64,000 nucleotides of DNA, from positions 1 through 64,000 of the forward strand of contig CAXBNF010000001.1 of NCBI GenBank assembly GCA_963977065.1, in the 5' to 3' direction. Of this stretch, positions 55,210 through 63,350 are shown in pieces. Position 1 is the stretch's first letter. Each line of letters starts with the position of its first letter. This stretch comes from Planktosalinus sp963977065 (GTDB taxonomy: Bacteria; Bacteroidota; Bacteroidia; Flavobacteriales; Flavobacteriaceae). Both the position numbers and the translations under genes were made by a program. Under the pieces are notes generated by a model. That model saw only the letters and a program-made list of their open reading frames with translations. It did not search any database and was not told the origin of the DNA.

Positions 55210-55277
55210 TATATTTACACCACGTTCTTTTAAAATTTTGAATTAGAAACCAGTAAAATTTCCTATGTCCGTTCGGC
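55210..55277 (+). promoter_or_regulatory. Conserved cassette leader
   Basis: TATATTTAC (55210-55218) lies 59 nt before the ATG at 55278, followed by ACGTTCTTTTAAAATTTTGA, AAACCAGTAAAA and GTCCGTTCGGC. The preceding spacer (55061-55209) has no gene. Confidence 0.55.
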
Positions 55278-56324
55278 ATGCTCCTTCCCGGAAGGCACGC
55301 AAACACCAGTGATTACCGCTATGGCTTCCAAGGGCAAGAGATGGATGATGAGATCAAAGGGGAAGGTAATTCTGTGAATTATACTTTTAGGATGCACGAC
55401 CCAAGAGTGGGGAGGTTTTTTGCGATGGATCCACTTGTACGTCAATATGCGCATTACTCTCCTTATCAGTTTAGTGGTAACAAAGTAATTGCACATAGAG
55501 AATTAGAGGGTAAAGAAGAATTAATTTCTATTATTCCTAATAATCAAGCATTCCCAAAATTAAGAACCACATCAGGTAAAGAGTTAGCTTTTTTAATAAT
55601 TTCTGAAACTATTGAACAGAGTGGTGAAAGGATTATTCAAAAGTCTATTCAAATAGCTTTATCGGAAATGGAAACTGGTCGTTTGATTGCTTCTGATGGG
55701 AAAGTATATGTAAACCCTCAAATGAATAAATATGACTTATTTACAATTGATGGTAACTCTTATGAAGCAGTCAGGAGAGGACAAAATTTTGGATTTGTAA
55801 AAGAAGGTGGTGAGGTTGTAACAACAAGAGGTATTGATCAAATAGCTTCTCAAACATCCAAAAGTACTTTAAATAAAGTAGGGAAAGTGTTAAGTAATGC
55901 AGGGTTCTTATTCGATTTAATTGCAATTGCACAAGATATTTCAGAGAGTGGTGAAGTAGACCCATTTACATTTATGCCTTTATCTTTTGTTGTCAAAGAT
56001 ATGTTTGAAGAAGATACTCAAAATTTAAAAAATAGCATAGTTGATGGCGTTTTTAAATCGACAGTCAATGGGCTAAAATCTACTAGTGGTTATATACAAA
56101 AATATAAACACAATTATACTAGAAGCTTTGAAATTGTAATGATATCCGATAGAAGCTTAGGGTTATTATTGAGTGGTGAAGTTACTGATATGGAGCAATT
56201 ATATGATGATATTTATGGAGATAATTATTTATATGAAGAAAGAAATAATGCGGTTCTAATTGAAAAAGTTTCTGCGGAAAAGCATTATATTCACGAAAAT
56301 TTTATTTCTGATGATGAAAATTAA
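55278..56324 (+). CDS. Orphan RHS toxin cassette, outermost on the right, unidentified tip
   Basis: The core is followed by a tip of about 270 aa that I do not recognise. It has a helical segment with SETIEQSGERIIQKSIQIAL, a hydrophobic stretch VLSNAGFLFDLIAIAQDI, and a C-terminal part with FEIVMISDRSLGLLLSGEVT and acidic helices. No nuclease or ART motif is visible. The second half of the core (VRQYAHYSPYQFSGNK) differs from most copies. Its end overlaps the next gene by 14 bp, and two downstream genes look like membrane or exported proteins, so the target may be the envelope. Confidence 0.7.
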   Translation: MLLPGRHANTSDYRYGFQGQEMDDEIKGEGNSVNYTFRMHDPRVGRFFAMDPLVRQYAHYSPYQFSGNKVIAHRELEGKEELISIIPNNQAFPKLRTTSGKELAFLIISETIEQSGERIIQKSIQIALSEMETGRLIASDGKVYVNPQMNKYDLFTIDGNSYEAVRRGQNFGFVKEGGEVVTTRGIDQIASQTSKSTLNKVGKVLSNAGFLFDLIAIAQDISESGEVDPFTFMPLSFVVKDMFEEDTQNLKNSIVDGVFKSTVNGLKSTSGYIQKYKHNYTRSFEIVMISDRSLGLLLSGEVTDMEQLYDDIYGDNYLYEERNNAVLIEKVSAEKHYIHENFISDDEN

Positions 56325-56901
56325 TAAAATATTTAATGTATTTATTAACCTAATATCTATATTTTTAATACTACTTGGTTTATTAAGTATACTTGTATTT
56401 AGAAAATATAAAGGAGACTTTTTTTCATATCCAATATTATGGATTGTTCTTGGGGGTATTTCGGTTTTTGTGGGAGTTTTTTTATTAATATACTTAGCTA
56501 ACCAAAAACTTACTTCTTACAAGAATTTCAATAATGACAAGGTCGATTATTTAAAGAATAATGGTGATAAATACTTTATTGAATTTGATAAATGTGATAT
56601 TGTTTTCAGGAAAGAATATGTTAATGAGAGAAAAAAAAAATCTTCTAGAGCTTATATTTATGATTCAATGTATGATAATTCTCAAAATAATATAAGCAGA
56701 GTCAATTATCAAATTATGTTGAAGTGTTCTCTTAGTATTGATAATAAGAGAAAAGTTTTTGAAACTAGAATTTTCAACATATCTCTAGATAACCTAAAGT
56801 TAAAAATGGCATTAAAAAAAGGAACTTATATTTATATAAATAAAAATAAACAATCAGACTTTTATTTTGATTTAAATTTTTTAAATGATGACGTTAATTA
56901 A
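56311..56901 (+). CDS. Two-TM membrane protein, predicted immunity
   Basis: Starting at the ATG at 56311 inside the toxin 3' end (a second ATG at 56314), the protein is about 196 aa. Two hydrophobic helices are near the N-terminus (FNVFINLISIFLILLGLLSI and ILWIVLGGISVFVGVFLLIY). A soluble, charged domain follows (YFIEFDKCDIVFRKEY; VNYQIMLKCSLSIDNKRK). The 14-bp overlap with the toxin gene indicates coupling. A membrane-anchored domain suggests protection at the inner membrane. Confidence 0.65.
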   Translation: MMKINKIFNVFINLISIFLILLGLLSILVFRKYKGDFFSYPILWIVLGGISVFVGVFLLIYLANQKLTSYKNFNNDKVDYLKNNGDKYFIEFDKCDIVFRKEYVNERKKKSSRAYIYDSMYDNSQNNISRVNYQIMLKCSLSIDNKRKVFETRIFNISLDNLKLKMALKKGTYIYINKNKQSDFYFDLNFLNDDVN

Positions 56902-57376
56902 ATTCTTTACTCTTACTTTTATTATTCATTTTTTTATAACTAACTATGAATGTAGTATTGACTTTTCATTAATTGGAATAGATAACTTTAAACTTGGTTC
57001 AACCTTTGTTTCCGTTACAGATAAATATCCGATGATGGTTAAAAATGAAGAACACGATGATGGGATTATTGTTTATTCTTATCAGAAAAAAATAGATATT
57101 TTAAATGAAATTAAGGTAATAGATTATTTTTTGTTTTTTAAAAACTCTAAATTAATTAGTTACCACTTTGAAATAGATATAGGAAATGATGTGACTTTTT
57201 TTAGAAATTTTATTAATGAATTAAAAAAATTAAAGGTTAATGACGATTTTATTAATTCACACAGCATCAGTAAATACAATTACTACAAAAGTAGCAATAA
57301 ATGTTATAAATTTTTGAGTCTTAAACAAACTATTGATGATAAATTATATATCAAAGGAGGTGTTTCTCTTGATTAA
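56885..57376 (+). CDS. Exported protein, possible second immunity gene
   Basis: The 163-aa protein has an N-terminal hydrophobic segment (LIKFFTLTFIIHFFITNY) followed by a mature beta-rich part (IDNFKLGSTFVSVTDKYP, IKVIDYFLFFKNSKLISYHF). It overlaps the preceding gene by 17 bp, making this the only cassette with two genes after the toxin. The second could be an additional immunity protein or the relic of another cassette whose toxin was lost. No family is recognised. Confidence 0.6.
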   Translation: MMTLIKFFTLTFIIHFFITNYECSIDFSLIGIDNFKLGSTFVSVTDKYPMMVKNEEHDDGIIVYSYQKKIDILNEIKVIDYFLFFKNSKLISYHFEIDIGNDVTFFRNFINELKKLKVNDDFINSHSISKYNYYKSSNKCYKFLSLKQTIDDKLYIKGGVSLD

Positions 57377-57430
57377 TCTCCATCTATTGGAGTAAAGTCC
57401 ATTTAATAAATGTTTATTTGGTCTTAAGCC

Positions 57431-57577
57431 CCCGCTACCGCACGATTGCGTGGTCTTTTGGCCATTAATTTTGATCCTCTATCATTGAGTTAGTTCACAA
57501 CGAGGTCTTGAATATCTTATATTTCCTACCATTACGCATCAATAATTTTAATTAGCATCAAACAGTAGCTTGCTACT
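57431..57577. promoter_or_regulatory. Palindromes upstream of the second recombinase
   Basis: The hairpin ACCGCACGATTGCGTGGT lies at 57437-57454 and the palindrome AGTAGC-TT-GCTACT at 57564-57577, in a 261-bp gap without a gene (57377-57637). They could be binding or crossover sites of the adjacent tyrosine recombinase, or a terminator of the last cassette; the sequence alone does not decide. Confidence 0.4.
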
Positions 57578-57637
57578 ATTATTCTGCTAAAATCCACCAA
57601 AACAAACCAATTCTAAAAAGTTTGCTATTTTCATCCC

Positions 57638-58684
57638 ATGAAAAAAGCAATTCCACTACTACCGCTATTCAAACAATTTATCAGAGATACCCAAACCGGG
57701 AAAAGACTTAAAAAGAACGGTGAAAAGATAAAAAAGGAAACTGTTCAAAACTACAAATATGCCTTGCAAAACCTGATCGAATTTTCCATAAAAGAAAACT
57801 TTGAATTACACATATGTGATGCATCCCGTCTCAATAAAAGGGAATTTATTTCTGAGAAAAACTATTGGAAGAAATTCTATAAAAAATTCACCGGCTTTTT
57901 GTATAAAAAAGGTTGCTATGACAATTATGTAGGCAGCACTATAAAAATGATACGGGTCTTTTTCAATTATCTTAAAGAAGAAAAAAACATCAATACTGGA
58001 GACTTTCACAAACTGTTTTATGTTCGAAAAGAAGAAGTTGACATACTGGTCTTATCACCCAATCAGTTGAAATTTCTGATCCATGATAAAGTGTTTGAAG
58101 AAACTCTTAAGCCCAAATTAAAAACAGTAAAAGACATTTTTGTTTTTGGATGTACAACCGGTCTTAGGTATTCAGATATTTTCAAGCTTACCAACAAAAA
58201 CTTTGAAAAGCAGGAAAATGATTGGTACCTTAAAATGAAGTCGCAAAAAACAAAAACCTACAGCTTTATCAAACTACCGGCTTATGGGGTTGATATTTAT
58301 AAAAAACACAGATCTAACTCAAATATAACCCCTGTTTTCCCACTCTTTTCACTCTCCAACTTCAATGACTTACTCAAAATCCTTGGAGAAAAGTCAAACT
58401 TTACAGACCCCATAACGGTTTCACGGGAAATACAAGGTCAACCCAAAAAAATGAAAATTCATAACGGTAGGACAGGAGTGAGGTTCTGTGATAAAATGAG
58501 CTCCCACATGATGCGCAGGACCGCTATTACAACACTTCTAATTCTGGGGCTGCCGGAACACCTTGTCCGTAAAGTAAGTGGCCACAGCAGTAACAGTAAT
58601 TCATTTAATCGCTATGTGCATTACGCACAAGTATATATTGACCGGGAAATTGATAAAGTACATGATAAGTTGGGGGAGTATTAA
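57638..58684 (+). CDS. Tyrosine recombinase, second, next to the right array
   Basis: A 348-aa protein with an N-terminal SAM-like domain (about 10-125: KKETVQNYKYALQNLIEF) and a catalytic domain. The complete set of active-site motifs is visible: CTTGLRYSDIFKL (first arginine), SSHMMRRTAITTLL (H-x-x-R), VSGHSSNSNSFNRYVHYAQ (second histidine and tyrosine nucleophile). Compared with the integrase at 701 it is shorter and differently organised. It is followed by a terminator and a polymerase-like gene, so the two probably belong to a small mobile unit. It may also act on sites near the toxin array; nothing direct supports that. Confidence 0.9.
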   Translation: MKKAIPLLPLFKQFIRDTQTGKRLKKNGEKIKKETVQNYKYALQNLIEFSIKENFELHICDASRLNKREFISEKNYWKKFYKKFTGFLYKKGCYDNYVGSTIKMIRVFFNYLKEEKNINTGDFHKLFYVRKEEVDILVLSPNQLKFLIHDKVFEETLKPKLKTVKDIFVFGCTTGLRYSDIFKLTNKNFEKQENDWYLKMKSQKTKTYSFIKLPAYGVDIYKKHRSNSNITPVFPLFSLSNFNDLLKILGEKSNFTDPITVSREIQGQPKKMKIHNGRTGVRFCDKMSSHMMRRTAITTLLILGLPEHLVRKVSGHSSNSNSFNRYVHYAQVYIDREIDKVHDKLGEY

Positions 58685-58758
58685 ATTATATCCAAATTCA
58701 AGTTTGCACAAAACAAGCCAAAATATTTTTAATATATACATCTAATATATTTCATACT

Positions 58759-58800
58759 TAAAGCGGTGAAATAGTATTCATACTATGGATCCGCTTTTTT
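58759..58800 (+). terminator. Intrinsic terminator-like hairpin
   Basis: Arms AAAGCGG and CCGCTTTTTT enclose an inner palindrome ATAGTAT-TC-ATACTAT. A T-run ends the structure. It lies about 75 bp after the recombinase gene and before the polymerase-like gene. Confidence 0.7.
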
Positions 58801-58857
58801 CATTAAAAAACTTCGGAAAAAGGTAAACAAAGGGGAGTCTGTTTAATATATAAGTAT

Positions 58858-60546
58858 ATGAGGATTTACGATTTTACAGACAAATTAAATAACATCCCGA
58901 GCGACTTTATAGATTCGGACATCAGGTTCACAAACTTGATATTAAGTTATATACATAACCTTTCATATTCAAATAAGGCATACTTTCAGCAAATGATTAA
59001 TGATAAGGAATTCTACATAAATGTATCCTCAAACATAATGCAAAAAACACATGAAAGGTATAGGGTAGTTTTAAATTACTTAATAGATAATGATTATTTA
59101 CATACTGATCGAATTTATATTGTAGGTATGAAATCCATAGGGTTTATAATTAACCAAAACACTGAAATACATAAGGGTATAAAAGCCATTAGTGCTGATA
59201 AGAAATATATTGATTTACTAAAGAAATGGAATGAATGGAAGAAATATAAGTTTAATTCTCTGCTAAAGGTGGATGGCAATCTTCATATCGCTAATTATTA
59301 CAGAAAAATGATTAACAATGATGTTTTTTCATTCAAAAAAGGGATGGTTCTTGCTAGAAGGAAATTAAACCACGTTAAGTTTCAATTTTTAAGAACTGAA
59401 AATAAGATTTTAAAAGAGGAATTGAAACATAAATACTACTCTTATAAGTATAGCATTGAGAATATTTACCACAGAGTGGATAATATCACCTTTGATTCAC
59501 AAGAAGCAAGATTTTTCCTGCCACACACATCTTTATCAAATGAACTCTTTAAATATTTAACTTTTAAGGGTGATAAACTATACGTCCAGATCGACATAAA
59601 GAACAGTCAATTTCAATTTCTTAATAGCTATTTAAAAAAAGTACATCCCCATTTGTTTGATAGAGATTTAAATGACAAAGATAGTGATGTATCCCGACTG
59701 AGTGATTTAATTGAATGTGGCTTGCTTTATGATTATTTTCAGCAGAAATTAGGCTTGGAACATATTTCCAGATCACAAATTAAATCTTCTTTTTTTCATT
59801 ATCTATATGGAGGTATAGACCCTGCATTTATGCGCAATGAGATAAGAGAGATAATGGGTATGGAAAAGAAAGAAGTGACGAAATCTATTATGACATTGAT
59901 GATAAATGAATTTCCTGTTTATTATTCTATGATAGAACAGTTAAAGAAAGGGAATTATAAAGAATATGGTTCTTCATATAAAGAAGTTAATATTTATCGT
60001 GATGGGGGTAAGGTGATGGCACAAAAATTACAGTTAACTGAATCTAATGTAGTTAAGAGTATATTGAGAGAAGTTTGTATTGATAACGATATTGAATGTT
60101 TCACGAAGCATGATTCATTTATACTACCCGAGGATGTTGAGCATTTAGTTATTGAGAGTATAATAGTAGAATTGAGAAAAGTTGGAATAAAAATGGTTGA
60201 TGTAGAATATCAAAGAGATAAATTAACCAAAGAAGAGTTGAATATTATAGGAATTAATTATGGGGTAAAGAGATTTGTAGATAGAGATAATAGTGATGTC
60301 ATTAAGAGTTATGTAGAATCTGATTTAATGAAACCTTCAAGTAATTCTTTTAGTAAAGGAAAGGGTAAATTAAATAAGCTTATGTTAGAATTAGGAATAA
60401 GAAAGGTATCAAATTTGTTGATGAATTTATTTATTATGTCTCTTGATACGAAGTATCTTAAAAATAAGAAGATAAAGAGGCCACCTGATCCCCCAAAAGC
60501 TAAATTAAAGATTGAAAGGATTAGCGTTGAGGAGTTCTGGGAATGA
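58858..60546 (+). CDS. Divergent family-A DNA/RNA polymerase-like protein
   Basis: This 562-aa protein has three motifs in the order of family-A polymerase palms. Motif A-like YVQIDIKNSQFQFLNSYL (about 240-258) has a catalytic aspartate position. Motif B-like SRSQIKSSFFHYLYGG (about 303-318) has the K-x(6-7)-YG helix. Motif C-like ECFTKHDSFILPEDV (about 416-430) has a histidine-aspartate pair. There is no visible 3'-5' exonuclease domain, and the N-terminus is unlike Pol I. The C-terminus is basic and proline-containing. A role in replicating or priming a mobile unit with the upstream recombinase is likely. The call rests on motifs only. Confidence 0.6.
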   Translation: MRIYDFTDKLNNIPSDFIDSDIRFTNLILSYIHNLSYSNKAYFQQMINDKEFYINVSSNIMQKTHERYRVVLNYLIDNDYLHTDRIYIVGMKSIGFIINQNTEIHKGIKAISADKKYIDLLKKWNEWKKYKFNSLLKVDGNLHIANYYRKMINNDVFSFKKGMVLARRKLNHVKFQFLRTENKILKEELKHKYYSYKYSIENIYHRVDNITFDSQEARFFLPHTSLSNELFKYLTFKGDKLYVQIDIKNSQFQFLNSYLKKVHPHLFDRDLNDKDSDVSRLSDLIECGLLYDYFQQKLGLEHISRSQIKSSFFHYLYGGIDPAFMRNEIREIMGMEKKEVTKSIMTLMINEFPVYYSMIEQLKKGNYKEYGSSYKEVNIYRDGGKVMAQKLQLTESNVVKSILREVCIDNDIECFTKHDSFILPEDVEHLVIESIIVELRKVGIKMVDVEYQRDKLTKEELNIIGINYGVKRFVDRDNSDVIKSYVESDLMKPSSNSFSKGKGKLNKLMLELGIRKVSNLLMNLFIMSLDTKYLKNKKIKRPPDPPKAKLKIERISVEEFWE

Positions 60547-60759
60547 AAATCTAATCAAAAATCAAAAATTAATAATTAAAAAGTAAATATCACAAGAAGG
60601 TAGTAGAAATCTATTGCCATATATAACCTTTTCTGTTTATAGCTCTTGTCGAAAATTAAGAATGTAAATTCACAAATTTTACTCCATTTAAAATCGATAT
60701 GACATCACTGTGTGATTTGAACATAACGTTCCTTTTTAGGGGTGGAACCGTCAAATCGA

Positions 60760-61725
60760 TTATTGGTTAGCTTTTTTAACTTCACTTCCGATAACAGTTA
60801 TCAAATCTGATACTAATTTATCAAAATTTTTGAGTGAACACACAATGTACTGAGAGTAATACCTATTTAAAGTATCGAGATCTGAATCAATCAATTCTTG
60901 AAAAATTCTTTCAGGTGATTCATATATTCCCATGCTTGGATCCTTAAATTTTTCCTGAATTTCCTCTAAATAATTTAGATTAGTGTTTTCTTGATCGATA
61001 TCATTAAAATCATTAAAAACTTCCCGATGATGTTCTTTGAAATCGGGTCCTGTTTCACTCAATAAAATTATATAAGGAACTTCTTTTCCGAAATCATCTA
61101 TTTTTTCTGAGTTTTTAACTTTATCAATTCCAAAATCATCATCCAGTAAATAAAGATCAGCATTGGTAACTAAAATTGGAATTATGAAACTTGAAGTAAT
61201 ATCTTCTTCAGAATAATGAAGATTGAATAAAATGTTTTGTTTTAACAAGTGGGGTAATCCGTATTTTAATTGATTTATTCCTTGAATAATATCTTTGTCA
61301 AATACCTCTCCAGTATTTGGATTTATCTCTATACCTTTATGTCCGTAATCGCAAGCACTTTCAAGTTCGTACAGTTTATTATTATCAATATTAACCTTTG
61401 AAAATGCTTGAAGATCCCTAATAGTATGACCAAGTGTAAAGTCAGAAAATTCGTGGTTAATTTCGGGTAAAAAGACTAATTTATTATTCGGATCTCCACC
61501 CTTACACTCAATGAATAATTCTATAGTTCCATTTACACCATCTTCAATTGTATGTTTAGTACTTAAAATATCAACAGAAGATTCTTTTAAATATCCATTA
61601 TCTTTTAATTGATAGGAATAGTCGTATTTGGTGGCACATCTTAATTTAGTTAATATTTTTAAAACTTCGTGTTCCAGTGGCAGACTAGATGAAAGTAAAT
61701 TATCTTTCCATTTTTTGTTTGACAT
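60760..61725 (-). CDS. Predicted PD-(D/E)XK nuclease-like protein
   Basis: The 321-aa protein has an early segment with SSVDILSTKH, then TIELFIECKGGDPN. An acidic residue followed by the E-x-K pair on a strand is the hallmark of PD-(D/E)XK nucleases, as in restriction enzymes with a VDI...ECK core. The rest is mixed alpha-beta with no named domain. It is encoded alone on the minus strand between the polymerase-like gene and a region of gene remnants. A defence or restriction role is possible, but no methyltransferase partner is seen. Confidence 0.6.
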   Translation of the reverse strand: MSNKKWKDNLLSSSLPLEHEVLKILTKLRCATKYDYSYQLKDNGYLKESSVDILSTKHTIEDGVNGTIELFIECKGGDPNNKLVFLPEINHEFSDFTLGHTIRDLQAFSKVNIDNNKLYELESACDYGHKGIEINPNTGEVFDKDIIQGINQLKYGLPHLLKQNILFNLHYSEEDITSSFIIPILVTNADLYLLDDDFGIDKVKNSEKIDDFGKEVPYIILLSETGPDFKEHHREVFNDFNDIDQENTNLNYLEEIQEKFKDPSMGIYESPERIFQELIDSDLDTLNRYYSQYIVCSLKNFDKLVSDLITVIGSEVKKANQ

Positions 61726-62083
61726 AATTTTTTGATTAAGCTTACCACTTAGGTTCCTTGTCTAGGAGCCGTGGCATGAATTTTTAACTAATATAGTAAA
61801 AAAAACTTAAACAAAGGAAATCAGCAATTGATATTAAAATCGAGAAAATGTATTTTTGATTTAACGAATTTAGATGATTGAACCCTACTCGGAGGTTAAT
61901 TCTAACTGTAATAATGATGAAATATAGATACGCTGGACTTACCATCAAATAGGATGTGTCTATTACGTTTCCAGACCGTAATGTAGCAGAGTTAGTATTA
62001 GTATAAAAAGTAACTCTTCATTTTTTGGAAAGCAGTCATATTTTTTATGGTTTAAGACTTTTAATCAAAAATTGGGAGCTTAA
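61726..62083. other. Noncoding stretch without a supported gene
   Basis: This 358-bp region upstream of the nuclease-like gene holds its promoter and AT-rich sequence. I see no credible gene, hairpin terminator or repeat in it. Confidence 0.5.
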
Positions 62084-62263
62084 ATATTTAACAACCTTGA
62101 AAACCTTCCTCCTTGGGAGTCCACTACTAGACGTGGAAATCCTCCGCTTCAGGCAAAAATTCCACTTGAGAAGTTCATCCGTTTTGAACTGGCCTCACGG
62201 GGATATGACGAAAACCACCGTTGGTGTGGATTTGGAAAAGCAGGAGAATTCTGGTTGAAATAA
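62084..62263 (+). pseudogene. C-terminal gene fragment
   Basis: An open stretch of 59 codons without a start ends at TAA and reads like the tail of a real protein (EKFIRFELASRGYDENHRW, then CGFGKAGEFWLK). It is richer in G and C than its surroundings. I cannot identify the parent gene. A competing frame (62025-62258) covers the same bases but has a less protein-like composition. Confidence 0.35.
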
Positions 62264-62398
62264 TTGAATATGTTTAAAGCGCTTGTCATGATGGTGGGCG
62301 TTTTTGTTTTTAACACCCTAATTGTTAATAAAATAAGGAGGTGTAAACAATATAGATGTTTATATTTGGGTGTTGGTAGCAAGCTAAAAAACAAAATC

Positions 62399-63136
62399 AT
62401 GAATAGTAAATGGGAATATGGAGAATACATCTTAGATTTTATTGAGAAAAAGATTGAAGATAAAGATATTCTAAATACTAAAAACTACATTGAGGATTCC
62501 CATAAAAATGAATTAGTTGGTAAGTTTAATTCAAACTTCTCTTTATATAAAAAATACTTACATATACCTTTATTTTTCTATTTTAGAGAACTGGACTTGA
62601 ATATAAAAGAAGCTTGTGATTGCTTAATTATTGAATCATATACTGCTTCCATAACTCTGACAAATCATATACTTGAAAAAGCATTAAAACTTGCATTAAT
62701 TCAAAATGAAATTGGCGTTTTACACCTTGATCTTACTGATTGGAGTAAGCTAGAAGTAGTGTACAAAAAATATGCTGATAAACCAATGGGTAAAATATTA
62801 TGCTTTTGCAAAGATATTAATATAGGCTTAATTAATAAAGATGAATATGATGAATTAGTGGTTTATAAAGAAAAGTATAGAGACGGATTTTCGCATTATT
62901 CACCATCCCAAATACTTAATAATGAAGGAAAAATAGTTATTTCAACATATGATAATAATAAACAAAAAATTATAACAAATGAATTAAGCAGGAAAAAAGT
63001 GCCCCCCAGTTTTCATACTTATTTAATATATGAGTTTACAAAAAAAAATGCTGAGAGTTATTTAAAATTCGTTCTTAAAGTTATTTGTCATTTAGAAAAT
63101 AGACTCGCTTATAAATTGAAGTCTAATAATGGTTGA
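62399..63136 (+). CDS. Uncharacterised protein, 245 aa
   Basis: The frame is open from 62264, but the upstream part is unlike protein of this genome. The ATG at 62399 (MNSKWEYGEYILDFI) is preferred, giving about 245 aa. The protein is helical, with DCLIIESYTASITLTNHILE followed by KALKLALIQNEIG and a later YKEKYRDGFSHYSPSQIL. This resembles the helical HEPN/RiboL-PSP-like type of all-alpha proteins found in accessory regions. The R-x(4-6)-H pattern of HEPN nucleases could correspond to YRDGFSH, but this is weak. A TATATTTGG box lies about 35 bp upstream. Confidence 0.55.
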   Translation: MNSKWEYGEYILDFIEKKIEDKDILNTKNYIEDSHKNELVGKFNSNFSLYKKYLHIPLFFYFRELDLNIKEACDCLIIESYTASITLTNHILEKALKLALIQNEIGVLHLDLTDWSKLEVVYKKYADKPMGKILCFCKDINIGLINKDEYDELVVYKEKYRDGFSHYSPSQILNNEGKIVISTYDNNKQKIITNELSRKKVPPSFHTYLIYEFTKKNAESYLKFVLKVICHLENRLAYKLKSNNG

Positions 63137-63155
63137 TAAAGTCAGTTGCCAATGA

Positions 63156-63264
63156 TGTATAACAGTAATTCCGTTTGGATTCGACTACGTCCGAATCCAC
63201 TCGGAATTATTAACGTCTGTGCATAAGAGAATTAGTGTTTAAAACCCGTAACTGATGGTTATAC
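63156..63264. repeat. Dyad with internal hairpin, attC-like
   Basis: GTATAAC (63156-63162) and its exact reverse complement GTTATAC (63258-63264) enclose about 95 bp. Inside lies a strong imperfect hairpin, 63167-63208, with arms AATTCCG/CGGAATT and GGATTCG/CGAATCC. The dyad starts about 20 bp after a gene stop and ends about 86 bp before the next start. The layout (short outer inverted heptamers around a foldable core, after a single gene) resembles gene-cassette recombination sites, although the heptamers do not match the standard attC consensus. Confidence 0.4.
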
Positions 63265-63350
63265 GAAACTGTTAGCAGCAGTTTATAATTCAACAAGAAC
63301 GTAAGATCAATTTTGAGATAGACTGCTGTTATGATCAATGTTCACATATC

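Noticed and set aside
57638..58684. The second tyrosine recombinase as the enzyme that shuffles toxin tips
   Set aside because: The shared cores are long, coding and homologous, which suits general homologous recombination; no short common site for this recombinase was found at the cores.
62025..62258. A 77-codon frame as a gene
   Set aside because: An alternative frame over the same bases looks like the tail of a real protein, so the region is better explained as a gene remnant.
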